Of a stretch of 64,000 bases of DNA, positions 7,546-15,936 are shown piece after piece. The DNA comes from CADEED01 sp039931065 (lineage in GTDB: Bacteria; Pseudomonadota; Gammaproteobacteria; Steroidobacterales; Steroidobacteraceae): positions 1-64,000 of the forward strand of contig JBDTSP010000022.1 in the NCBI GenBank assembly GCA_039931065.1, read 5' to 3'. The notes under the pieces were generated by a model. It saw only the letters and a list, made by a program, of their open reading frames with translations. It was not told the DNA's origin and searched no databases. Within the stretch, counting starts at the first letter, position 1. Every line of letters starts with the position of its first letter. The translations under genes and the position numbers were made by a program.

Positions 7546-8583
7546 ATGAAAGCGCTGGTTTATCGCGGACCCGGATCGAAAGCGCTCGAGGAGCGACCCA
7601 AACCGGAAATCCAGAAGCCAGGCGATGCGATCGTGAAAATCGAGTTCACGACCCTCTGCGGGACGGATTTGCACATCCTCAAGGGGCACGTCGCGACCTG
7701 CGCGCCGGGCCGGATCCTCGGGCACGAAGGAGTGGGAATCGTCGACTCGGTGGGCGCCGGTGTCACCGCATTCCAGAAAGGCGATCGCGTTCTGATTTCC
7801 TGTATTTCGTCATGCGGCAAATGCGAAAGCTGCCGGCGCGGGATGTATTCGCATTGCACGACGGGCGGCTGGATCCTGGGCAACGAGATCGACGGCACGC
7901 AGGCCGAGTACGTGCGCACGCCGCACGCCGACACGAGTCTGTATCCGATACCCGCCGGTGCCAATGACGAGGCGCTGGTGATGCTGAGCGACATTCTGCC
8001 GACCGGCTTCGAGTGTGGTGTCCTGAATGGCAAGGTTTCGCCGGGCTCGACCGTTGCCATTGTGGGTTCGGGTCCGATCGGGCTTGCGACTCTGCTGACG
8101 GCCCAGTTCTATTCTCCAGCGCAAATCATCGTGATCGATCTCGACGACAAGCGTCTCGAGGTTGCGCGCCGCTTCGGCGCCACCGCAACCATCAATAGCA
8201 CCGATGGAAAGGCCGCGGCGGCGGTCAAAACACTGACGGGCGGGCGCGGGGTCGATACGGCCATCGAGGCGGTCGGTATTCCGGCGACGTTTTCGCTCTG
8301 CCAGGATCTCGTTGCGGCCGGCGGCATCATCGCCAACATCGGCGTCCATGGCGAGAAAGTGGATTTGCATCTCGAGCGACTCTGGTCGCAAAACATTTCG
8401 ATCACGACGCGGCTGGTTGATACGGTGTCGACGCCGATGTTGCTCAAGACGGTGCAGTCGGGAAAGGTCGATCCGACCCGGCTCATCACCCACCGGTTCA
8501 AGCTGGATCAGATAATCGACGCCTATGACGTATTCGGCCGTGCGTCACAGACAGGTGCGTTGAAGGTGATTATCTCGACATAG
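7546..8583 (+). CDS. zinc-dependent alcohol dehydrogenase (MDR superfamily)
   Basis: From the ATG at 7546 the protein is 345 residues and begins MKALVYRGPG, as relatives do. An upstream ATG at 7513 adds only eleven residues. Catalytic zinc ligands are in TLCGTDLHILKGH and GHEG. The structural zinc Cys4 cluster is CISSCGKCESCRRGMYSHC. The NAD(P)-binding Rossmann motif is VGSGPIGLATL. The sequence resembles the isopropanol/secondary-alcohol group of zinc dehydrogenases. The substrate is not evident from context. The gene is divergent from the BON protein gene and converges with the next gene. Confidence 0.88.
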   Translation: MKALVYRGPGSKALEERPKPEIQKPGDAIVKIEFTTLCGTDLHILKGHVATCAPGRILGHEGVGIVDSVGAGVTAFQKGDRVLISCISSCGKCESCRRGMYSHCTTGGWILGNEIDGTQAEYVRTPHADTSLYPIPAGANDEALVMLSDILPTGFECGVLNGKVSPGSTVAIVGSGPIGLATLLTAQFYSPAQIIVIDLDDKRLEVARRFGATATINSTDGKAAAAVKTLTGGRGVDTAIEAVGIPATFSLCQDLVAAGGIIANIGVHGEKVDLHLERLWSQNISITTRLVDTVSTPMLLKTVQSGKVDPTRLITHRFKLDQIIDAYDVFGRASQTGALKVIIST

Positions 8584-8588
8584 GCGCA

Positions 8589-9467
8589 TCACAGGGGTAC
8601 GAATTCGTAGCTCAGCGAGGTGACGCTGCCGTGAAAATAGGATTTGCGGCCTTCCGGATGTATCCATGCCGCTTCGCCCACGCCGGGCACTTTCATGCCA
8701 TGGCGTTCTTCGTAACACGACAGGTGACATTCCCACGGCAGCATCACGGTCACGTCGTTCACGGTGCAACCGCGGGATTCGGTGCGCACCGATTCGACCA
8801 GGTCATCACAGTTGAATCGAAACAGCAGGGTTACCGATAGCGGCCCATCTACCATCGTCGCGTTGGCGGAGTGTTCGTCGACTGCTTCCCAGCGAACGCC
8901 CTGGCTCGGCAGCAGTGCGGTCGGATACCAGACTGCCTCGGCGAAGAAGCGCATGAACTCTCCGCGGGCAATCTCGCCACGGCCGCGGACCATTCCGACC
9001 GTGTGCAAACCAAGTACCGATGCGTGCATGAGGCCTGCGCCGGAGATGTAGGAGTCGACGACGCGGACGTTTACACCCGGCAGCATCGAGACTCGGGCGT
9101 CCCAGAGAAAACCCGGACGATGGGTGATCGCACGTTGCTGCGACGAAAACAATTTCCATTGCTCGTCTTTGGCTGACAGGTTGAGGTCACCGATCAAATC
9201 GACAGTTGCCGCGGCCACCATGGGCTGGCCTTCTTTCAACGCCGCGCGAAAGAAGCGTTGTACGACGGGCGGCAGGAATTCCAGTTCGCGCGAGTCAAAG
9301 TGCGCCGGCGGATAGTCGGTCGATCGGATGCCGTGGCGTCCCCCTTCGAGTCTGTCGTTCATGAGCCGGATCCGGCGTGTCCAGTGCCTGGCGCCGAAAT
9401 CGACAATGAAGGCAGCGCACAACGCGGCCACGCAGACGAGCAGGGCAAGCAACGACAGCGCGTTCAT
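8589..9467 (-). CDS. membrane-anchored protein resembling DUF6544
   Basis: A 292-residue protein with one N-terminal membrane segment (about residues 4-26) and a soluble domain. The segment ELEFLPPVVQRFFRAAL and the later GEFMRFFAEAVWYPTALLPSQGVRWEAVD resemble the DUF6544 family of uncharacterised proteins. In these the WYPTALLP-like stretch is conserved. No catalytic motif can be pointed to. It ends 5 bp from the converging alcohol dehydrogenase stop. Confidence 0.6.
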   Translation of the reverse strand: MNALSLLALLVCVAALCAAFIVDFGARHWTRRIRLMNDRLEGGRHGIRSTDYPPAHFDSRELEFLPPVVQRFFRAALKEGQPMVAAATVDLIGDLNLSAKDEQWKLFSSQQRAITHRPGFLWDARVSMLPGVNVRVVDSYISGAGLMHASVLGLHTVGMVRGRGEIARGEFMRFFAEAVWYPTALLPSQGVRWEAVDEHSANATMVDGPLSVTLLFRFNCDDLVESVRTESRGCTVNDVTVMLPWECHLSCYEERHGMKVPGVGEAAWIHPEGRKSYFHGSVTSLSYEFVPL

Positions 9468-9516
9468 TGGCTGGCAGGCGCGCGAACGGATGGGACGGGC
9501 ATGATGTTGGCATCCC

Positions 9517-11901
9517 CTAGTGACTTGCTTCGTCGGCGCCAGGCGGCCACTGCCAGTTGCGAACCTCGGGCATGTCTTCGCCGTGTTGGCGGATATATAG
9601 ATAGTGTTCGCGCAGCTTGTCGCGCATCAGGGCCTGAAGCCGGATCCCGCGATCGCCCGTGCGAGGCATGCGCTCGATGGCGCTGATGACGAGGTGGAAG
9701 CGATCGAGCTCGTTGAGCACCGTCATGTCGAACGGTGTGGTGATCGTTCCTTCTTCCATGTAGCCGCGAACGTGGATGTTGTCGTGATTGTTGCGGCGAT
9801 AGGTGAGGCGGTGGATCAGCGTCGGATAGCCGTGAAACGCGAAGATCACGGGCGCGGCGGTGGTGAAGAGAGAGTCGAATTCGAGGTCGGCCAGCCCGTG
9901 CGGGTGCGCGGAGCGCGGCAGCAACTTCATGAGGTCGACCACATTGACGACGCGGATGTGAATCTCGGGCAGTTGCTCACGCAGTATCGAAACCGCGGCG
10001 AGCGTCTCGAGCGTGGGCACGTCTCCGCAGCACGCCATCACCACATCGGGCGTGTTGCCGTGATCGTTGCCCGCCCATGGCCATACGCTGATGCCTGCCG
10101 CGCAATGCGCGGCGGCGGCCTCCATGGAAAGCCACTGCGGCGCGGGGTGTTTGCCCGCGATCACCACGTTCACGTAGTGGCGGCTGCGCAGGCAGTGGTC
10201 CATGACCGACAACAGGCAGTTGGAGTCCGGCGGAAGATAGACGCGCACGATGTCCGCCTTCTTGTTGACGACGTGATCGATGAAGCCTGGATCCTGGTGC
10301 GAAAAGCCGTTGTGATCCTGGCGCCAGACATGCGAGGCCAACAGGTAGTTGAGCGATGCCAGCTTCCGGCGCCACGGTATCTGCGCGGTCACCTTGAGCC
10401 ACTTGGCATGCTGGTTGAACATCGAATCGATGACGTGGATGAATGCTTCGTAGCAATTGAACAGGCCATGGCGCCCGGTCAGCAGATAACCCTCGAGCCA
10501 GCCCTGGCACTGGTGTTCACTGAGCATGGAGTCGAGCACCCGCCCCGAACGGCCGAGATGATCGTCATCCGGCCTGGCGGCCCCCTCCCATTGCCGATCG
10601 GTCATTTCGAACAGGGCGCCCAGGCCATTCGATGCCGTCTCGTCCGGGCCAAAGACCCGGAAGTTGCGCGCTGCCTCGTTCAATGTCGCGATGTCGCGCA
10701 GGAAGGGCCCAAGCGTGTGGGTGTCGCTCGCCATGAGCGCACCGGGCCGTGCGACACCCAGGGCGTAAGCGCGGAAGTCGGGCATCCGCAAGTCGAGCAA
10801 CGACGCGCCGCCGTTGGCGTGAGGGTTTGCGCTCATGCGCCGCGCGCCACGCGGCGCGAGTTCCGCGAGTTCGGGCTTGAGACGACCGCGGGCATCGAAA
10901 AGCTCTTGCGGCCGGTAGCTGCGCAGCCAGTCATCCAGCAATTGCAAATGATCGTTGTGCGCAGCGGGATGCAGGGGTACCTGGTGCGCACGGAAACTGC
11001 CTTCCACCTGTTTGCCATCGACGACTTTGGGTCCGGTCCAGCCCTTGGGTGATTCGAGCACGATCATCGGCCAGCGTGGCCGCACGGTATTGCCTTCCTG
11101 GCGCGCCGCCCTTTGAATCGTGTGAATCTGCCCGATCACCGCGTCGAGGGTGCTGGCCATCGCCTCATGCATCGCGCCAGGTTCACTCCCCGAGACGAAG
11201 TGCGGCATCCACCCGTACCCACGCAACAGCTGTTCGAGTTCCTCACGAGGGATGCGAGCTAACAAGGTTGGACTCGCGATCTTGTATCCGTTCAGGTGCA
11301 GGATCGGCAACACCGCGCCGTCGGTGGCAGGGTCGAGGAACTTGTTCGAGTGCCATGCCGTCGCGAGCGGACCGGTCTCGGCCTCTCCGTCGCCGACCAC
11401 ACAGGCGACGATGAGGGAAGGATTGTCGAACGCCGCGCCGAATGAATGGCTCAGCGAATATCCAAGCTCGCCGCCCTCGTGAATGGACCCCGGGCACTCC
11501 GGTGACACGTGACTGGGAATCCCGCCCGGAAACGAGAATTGCCGAAACAGCTTCTGCAGCCCTGCCTCATCCTGGGTGATGTCCGGGTACACCTCGCTGT
11601 AAGTGCCTTCCAGATAAGTGTTGGCCACTACCGCCGGTCCGCCGTGTCCGGGGCCCGAGACATAGATCATGTCGAGATCGAAATTGCGGATGATCCGGTT
11701 GAGGTGCGCGTAGATGAAATTCTGGCCGGGGGTGGTGCCCCAGTGGCCGAGCAACATGCGCTTGATGTCGGTGAGACCGAGGGGCCGCTTCAACAGCGGA
11801 TTGTCGAGCAGGTATATCTGCCCGACGGCCAGGTAATTGGCGGCGCGCCACCAGCAATCGATCTGGCGCAGCAATTCGGGGGAGAGGGTCTTTGCTTTCA
11901 T
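9517..11901 (-). CDS. xfp: phosphoketolase (xylulose-5-phosphate/fructose-6-phosphate)
   Basis: The 794-residue length matches Xfp enzymes (about 790-825). Family motifs present include HWGTTPGQNFIYAH near the N-terminus, GPGHGGPAVVANTYLEG, the thiamine-diphosphate motif GDGEAETGPLATAWHSNKF, and EATASNGL-type DETASNGLGALFE. The enzyme splits xylulose-5-phosphate (or fructose-6-phosphate) with phosphate into acetyl phosphate and an aldose phosphate. No acetate kinase or phosphotransacetylase gene adjoins it. It is divergent from the cytochrome gene. Confidence 0.97.
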   Translation of the reverse strand: MKAKTLSPELLRQIDCWWRAANYLAVGQIYLLDNPLLKRPLGLTDIKRMLLGHWGTTPGQNFIYAHLNRIIRNFDLDMIYVSGPGHGGPAVVANTYLEGTYSEVYPDITQDEAGLQKLFRQFSFPGGIPSHVSPECPGSIHEGGELGYSLSHSFGAAFDNPSLIVACVVGDGEAETGPLATAWHSNKFLDPATDGAVLPILHLNGYKIASPTLLARIPREELEQLLRGYGWMPHFVSGSEPGAMHEAMASTLDAVIGQIHTIQRAARQEGNTVRPRWPMIVLESPKGWTGPKVVDGKQVEGSFRAHQVPLHPAAHNDHLQLLDDWLRSYRPQELFDARGRLKPELAELAPRGARRMSANPHANGGASLLDLRMPDFRAYALGVARPGALMASDTHTLGPFLRDIATLNEAARNFRVFGPDETASNGLGALFEMTDRQWEGAARPDDDHLGRSGRVLDSMLSEHQCQGWLEGYLLTGRHGLFNCYEAFIHVIDSMFNQHAKWLKVTAQIPWRRKLASLNYLLASHVWRQDHNGFSHQDPGFIDHVVNKKADIVRVYLPPDSNCLLSVMDHCLRSRHYVNVVIAGKHPAPQWLSMEAAAAHCAAGISVWPWAGNDHGNTPDVVMACCGDVPTLETLAAVSILREQLPEIHIRVVNVVDLMKLLPRSAHPHGLADLEFDSLFTTAAPVIFAFHGYPTLIHRLTYRRNNHDNIHVRGYMEEGTITTPFDMTVLNELDRFHLVISAIERMPRTGDRGIRLQALMRDKLREHYLYIRQHGEDMPEVRNWQWPPGADEASH

Positions 11902-12039
11902 GACCGTTCATACGTGACCACGCGCCACGCTTCTGTCCGTTGTCGCACATAGGCCGTGCATAATCTACGTGCCGGGCGGTGATTCTCCTATCGACTTCGT
12001 CATGAAGATCGCCCACTGTGTCCGTAGAGGTCGTCAACC

Positions 12040-12684
12040 ATGAAGTTTCTGTTGCTGCGGGTAGTTTGCCTCCTGTTGCTTGTGCCCTGCGCGGCGTCGG
12101 CAGCGGCGCCAGCGCGCTCGGAATACCAGGCGGCACTGCGCGCGACACCCAGCTTCGAGCATGGCGCCGCGCTGTTCGCGCAGTGCGTCGCGTGCCACGG
12201 TGCCGACGGACAAGGGTTGCCGGACGGCTCGACTCCGAGCATCGCCGGGCAGCATTTCCGAGTGATCGTCAAACAGCTGGTGGACTTTCGCTACGGCAAA
12301 CGCTGGGATTTCCGTATGGAGCAGCGCGCGAATAACCATCTCGGCGCGTTTCAGGATATTGCGGATGTGGCCAGCTATCTCAGTCAGCAGCCGCGGAAGA
12401 GCGGAAGTGTCGGAGGTGACACCGACACTCTCGCGCAGGGCGCAAGTCTCTACGGTGCCCACTGCGCGTCCTGCCACGGCCCGCAAGGCGAGGGCGATGA
12501 CGACGAAGCGGTGCCGATGCTTGCGGGCCAGCGCCCCGCGTATTTGCTCAGGCAAATGTACGACTCGGTGGATGGACGGCGCCCATCGCTCACCCAGCTG
12601 CATGCGCAGCGCATAAAGCCGCTGGACTTCGAACAGCTGCGTGCCGTTGCGGATTTTCTGTCGCGCCTCGGTTCGTCGAACTAG
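12040..12684 (+). CDS. diheme c4-type cytochrome, periplasmic
   Basis: A 214-residue protein with a signal peptide (about residues 1-22, ending AASA-AAP). It has two haem c attachment sites, CVACHG (about residue 49) and CASCHG (about 144), each opening a class-I cytochrome c domain. Met ligands are likely in the RMEQRANNH and VPMLAGQRP regions. Cytochromes c4 pass electrons from the bc1 complex to terminal oxidases; no oxidase gene is adjacent. It may be a general electron carrier. Confidence 0.9.
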   Translation: MKFLLLRVVCLLLLVPCAASAAAPARSEYQAALRATPSFEHGAALFAQCVACHGADGQGLPDGSTPSIAGQHFRVIVKQLVDFRYGKRWDFRMEQRANNHLGAFQDIADVASYLSQQPRKSGSVGGDTDTLAQGASLYGAHCASCHGPQGEGDDDEAVPMLAGQRPAYLLRQMYDSVDGRRPSLTQLHAQRIKPLDFEQLRAVADFLSRLGSSN

Positions 12685-12789
12685 TAAGGCGCTGTCTCCG
12701 TATCTGTGTCGCGCCATGGGGATTCGCCTGCGCGCGGGCGTTCTGTGCCTGTACTATCTGGCCAACGCACGCCAGGCAGCAGAAACGCC

Positions 12790-12951
12790 ATGCCGACAGG
12801 GAAGATTCTCGCAGGCCTTCTCGCCGCGGCGACACTGACCTGCGCTGACGCATCGATTCCGGATTCATTTTTGGCGCAGCTGAGAGATGGCCGTTGGCCC
12901 TCCGATCATTTTTCCGTGCTCATCGACGTGACGATTGCGGACTGCCGATGA
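12790..12951 (+). CDS. possible 53-residue secreted small protein overlapping the DDAH start
   Basis: The frame from the ATG at 12790 encodes 53 residues starting MPTGKILAGLLAAATLTCADA, which looks like a signal peptide or lipoprotein-like leader. Its TGA overlaps the start of the next gene as ATGA (12948-12951), a layout typical of translational coupling. There is no strong ribosome-binding site; only GGCAGCAG is upstream. It could be a real small protein, a leader, or chance in GC-rich DNA. Confidence 0.3.
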   Translation: MPTGKILAGLLAAATLTCADASIPDSFLAQLRDGRWPSDHFSVLIDVTIADCR

Positions 12952-13739
12952 GAGTTTTCGATTTCAACTCGGCGATCGTCCGCAAGCCAGGCAAGAGTGT
13001 CATCAATGGACTGCGCGCGAACGCAGGCCCCGCGCCGGTTTACGAAGCCGTCGCCGCCGAACACCAGGCTTACATCGATGCATTGAAAGCCGCCGGCGTG
13101 CGGGTAACAACTCTCCCGCCGCTCGAGCAGTTTCCGGATTCCATCTTCGTAGAGGATCCCGCGCTGGTCTTCAGTGATGTCGCGCTGCTGCTGCGGCCTG
13201 GAGCGCCCACCCGCATGGCGGAGGCAAACGAGCTGGCTTCGGTACTGAACGCGCGGTTCCCGACCGTGTTGAAGTTGAGCGATGGGTTCGCCGACGGCGG
13301 AGACATTCTCGTGACTCCAACCCGCGTGTTGATCGGACTCTCGGCCCGGACCAATCAGGCGGGTGCCGCGTCTCTCAAGTTCCTGCTGAACACCATTGAT
13401 CTGCAGGGCGAGGTTGTCGAGGTTCCACCCGGCACGTTGCACCTCAAGACCGATTGCGCCTTGTTAGACGACGAGACGATCCTTGCGAGCGCGGAGTTGG
13501 CGAGCTCCGGGTTGTTCGGCGGGTATCGTGTGCTGGTGGCGCCGGATGACGAGCGTCACGCGTGCAACGCGGTACGCGTGAACGGCGTCGTGTTCATCAG
13601 GGCAGGGTGCCCGCGAACCCTGGACATGCTCACGCAGCACGGCCTGAAGGTGATCGCGTTGCCCGTCGCCGAAATCGCGAAGATCGACGCGGGTCTGTCG
13701 TGCATGTCGCTGCGCTGGTTCGATCGACAGCAACCTTGA
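12948..13739 (+). CDS. dimethylarginine dimethylaminohydrolase (DDAH)-type amidinotransferase-fold hydrolase
   Basis: The start at 12948 (MRVFDFNSAIVRKPG) matches the family N-terminus, where FxxAIVR is typical; an upstream ATG at 12894 adds unrelated residues. The protein is 263 residues, close to bacterial DDAH (about 255). The catalytic set is visible: DGGD at 117-120, His165 in GTLHLKTD, and nucleophile Cys252 in AGLSCMSLRW. DDAH converts methylated arginines to citrulline and methylamines. Related dimethylargininase-like enzymes use other guanidino substrates, so the substrate is probable rather than proven. Confidence 0.88.
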   Translation: MRVFDFNSAIVRKPGKSVINGLRANAGPAPVYEAVAAEHQAYIDALKAAGVRVTTLPPLEQFPDSIFVEDPALVFSDVALLLRPGAPTRMAEANELASVLNARFPTVLKLSDGFADGGDILVTPTRVLIGLSARTNQAGAASLKFLLNTIDLQGEVVEVPPGTLHLKTDCALLDDETILASAELASSGLFGGYRVLVAPDDERHACNAVRVNGVVFIRAGCPRTLDMLTQHGLKVIALPVAEIAKIDAGLSCMSLRWFDRQQP

Positions 13740-13743
13740 CGCC

Positions 13744-15816
13744 TCAGTTACGCTGATCGTCCTGATTGCGTTTCGATTCGCGCGCCGAACTTCTTTCGGT
13801 CTGCTGCCGCGGTTCGGGCCGCTGCCGGGGTTCGGGCCGTTGCCGTTCCTGAGGCTGCTGCCGTTCTTGTGGCGGCTGCCTTTCCTGCGGCTGCTGCCGC
13901 TCTTGCCGCTCCGGACGTTCCTGGCGCTCCGTGCGCTCCACACGCGGACGTTCGACTGGCCGCGGTTCACGCACAGCACGCGCATTGTCCTGGCTCTGAC
14001 GCTGCTGCTGCTCGTACTGCTGCCGTTGATGCTGTTGAGAGTCGCGCTGCTGCGAGTCGTCGCGCGCTTCGCGCTCACGTTGCCAACGCTGCGGCCGATC
14101 ATCCCGCGCGCGTTCCGTTGCCGCCGGCGCTGCCTGCACAGGCGGCGCGACCGCAACCCGTGGCTGATCCTGCCGGGACTGATCCTGCCGCGGCTGTCGC
14201 TCCACGCGAGTGTTGGTCTGCACGTCCGGACGCTCCCGTTGCGGACGATCGTTGCGCGGCGTACGCGCCTCGCGCTCGCCACGATTATCCTGGCGATCGA
14301 TCTGCGGCCGCTGCGAACCATCCACGCGTTCGCGTGCAGACTTGTCGGGGCGCTCACCCCGAATGAATTGCCGCGCGGCCGGCGGCGGATCGCGTTTCAC
14401 GACGACCTGGCGGTCGACGACCGTCCGTGGCGGCGCACGTCCGTTCAGGCGCGCGTTCGAATCTGCACCCATACGGCTCTGACGCACCGGCGCGATCTGC
14501 GGCGCCACGGCGGTACCCTGCGCGCGATTGATCTCGCGATGGTCGTAGCGAACGCGATGATTGCCAACGCGCTGCGCGGAGGTGAACGTCGAACGCGACA
14601 CGGTCGTTACCGCGCCCGGCACGCCGCGATTGCGGTACGACACGTTCCTCTCGCGATTGTTGTAGACGTTGGTGATGTACGTGCGATTCACGATCACCGT
14701 GTTCGAGACGTTCACACGCTCCACGTACCGGTGGCTGAAGCGGCGTCCCGGCACATACACCTCGCGCGGCCCGAGCGGGAACCAGCCCACACCGCCACCG
14801 CCGACTGAAACCGACACGCCGACGCCCGGCGAGCCTATCCACCCAACCAATGCCGGCGCATACACCGCACGTACGTGACGCGGACCCGGCACCCAGCACC
14901 AGCGCTCGCGGACGTGCGCCCAGCGGCCGTAGTGAAACGGCGCGTAGCCCCACGGCGCATCGTCGATCCAGGTCCAGCCCCACGGCGAAACCCACACCCA
15001 GCGGCCATATTGATAGGGTGACCAACCCACATCGACGCGCCGCGGCGTCCACACATATCCGTACTCGGGCTCTGAACTCCAGCTGCCGTTGTCGTCGAGA
15101 TCCTGGTAACCCGTGACGTCGGGCGAAACGTAGCGCGCCGTCTGCGAAGCGGCCGCGCGATCGTCGCGCCGATCGCGTTCGAGACTCCATGAATCGAACT
15201 CGTCCGGCGCGCCCAGGGTGGCGAGCTGCGTCACGAGTTCGCCTTCTTCCCGGAACGTCGCCATCTGCTGGGCGTGCACGACCGTGCTTTGCGAGCCGCT
15301 GCTCGCCTCGGCCATGCCTTCGCTGACCTTGACGATCGTGGCGTCGCCCGCGTCGTTCACCTCGATGCGATAGCGGCCAGGACGCAGGATCGACAACGCG
15401 ATGTTAGGCGTGTCGACTTCGATCTGCTCGTTGCCCTCGAGCGCGTGCACGTTCACGTCGATGACGCCGGCCGTCATGCGCATCTGGATCGTGCGGTCGT
15501 CGACGTTGAGGAACGAGAATCCGGTGTAGCTGCCGAGGCGAACGGCCGCTGCGCCGACATAGATCTCGGCGCGTGAATTTTCATCGATCCACAACTTGTC
15601 GCCGGTGGTCAGCGGGCGGTTGACGACGGCGTCTGCCCATTCGTCTTCGCCGGCCGGCTGCATCGACACATCGCCCTGGATGTAGCTCAGGCGCGCCGCT
15701 CGATCCGGCGGGTCGGGATCGTAGGGTACGTTTTCCTGGCCGCGAGCCAGGCCAAACACCATGCAGAGCGACAATGCCGCAAGGCCACGGAATGAGTGTT
15801 GTGACATGGTGCGCAT
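13744..15816 (-). CDS. FecR-domain / DUF6600 protein with Arg/Gln-rich tail, secreted
   Basis: The ATG at 15816 gives 690 residues starting MRTMSQHSFRGLAALSLCMVFGLARG, a good signal peptide; the longer frame to 15945 is less likely. Residues about 30-190 form a FecR-like domain (RLSYIQGDVSMQPAGEDEWADAVVNRPLTTGDKLW). A DUF6600-type region rich in Trp and Tyr follows at about 240-380 (WSPYQYGRWVWVSPWGWTWIDDAPWGYAPFHYGRW). The last 250 residues are low-complexity Arg, Gln, Pro and Glu with repeated PQERQ units. Such proteins are widespread in proteobacteria and uncharacterised; an envelope or extracellular location is likely. It converges with the DDAH gene, 4 bp away. Confidence 0.82.
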   Translation of the reverse strand: MRTMSQHSFRGLAALSLCMVFGLARGQENVPYDPDPPDRAARLSYIQGDVSMQPAGEDEWADAVVNRPLTTGDKLWIDENSRAEIYVGAAAVRLGSYTGFSFLNVDDRTIQMRMTAGVIDVNVHALEGNEQIEVDTPNIALSILRPGRYRIEVNDAGDATIVKVSEGMAEASSGSQSTVVHAQQMATFREEGELVTQLATLGAPDEFDSWSLERDRRDDRAAASQTARYVSPDVTGYQDLDDNGSWSSEPEYGYVWTPRRVDVGWSPYQYGRWVWVSPWGWTWIDDAPWGYAPFHYGRWAHVRERWCWVPGPRHVRAVYAPALVGWIGSPGVGVSVSVGGGGVGWFPLGPREVYVPGRRFSHRYVERVNVSNTVIVNRTYITNVYNNRERNVSYRNRGVPGAVTTVSRSTFTSAQRVGNHRVRYDHREINRAQGTAVAPQIAPVRQSRMGADSNARLNGRAPPRTVVDRQVVVKRDPPPAARQFIRGERPDKSARERVDGSQRPQIDRQDNRGEREARTPRNDRPQRERPDVQTNTRVERQPRQDQSRQDQPRVAVAPPVQAAPAATERARDDRPQRWQREREARDDSQQRDSQQHQRQQYEQQQRQSQDNARAVREPRPVERPRVERTERQERPERQERQQPQERQPPQERQQPQERQRPEPRQRPEPRQQTERSSARESKRNQDDQRN
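13795..13940 (-). repeat. imperfect tandem repeats coding PQERQ/PEPRQ units
   Basis: Within the 3' end of the DUF6600 gene the DNA repeats short units of about 15-24 bp coding RQERPERQERQ, QPQERQ and PEPRQR. The reading frame is kept throughout. The tract is a likely site of length change by slippage. Confidence 0.7.
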
Positions 15817-15936
15817 GATGGAACCTGGTCTCTTAACGACGCCTGAATGAACCAGGCACAAAGCGCGATCCTTTGAATTCATTCGGTTATTCGCCTGTCT
15901 TGCGGCTGCCGTGTCGCCCTCATAGGCTACTCCGCC

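Noticed and set aside
13795..13940. short repeats considered as a CRISPR array
   Set aside because: The units are imperfect, in frame with a coding sequence and have no unique spacers of constant length; no cas genes are present.
13840..14808. 322-codon open frame rich in Leu, Pro and Arg
   Set aside because: It is the antisense of the Arg/Gln-rich repeat tail of the DUF6600 gene; the low-complexity Leu-Pro-Arg product reflects the repeat, not a protein.
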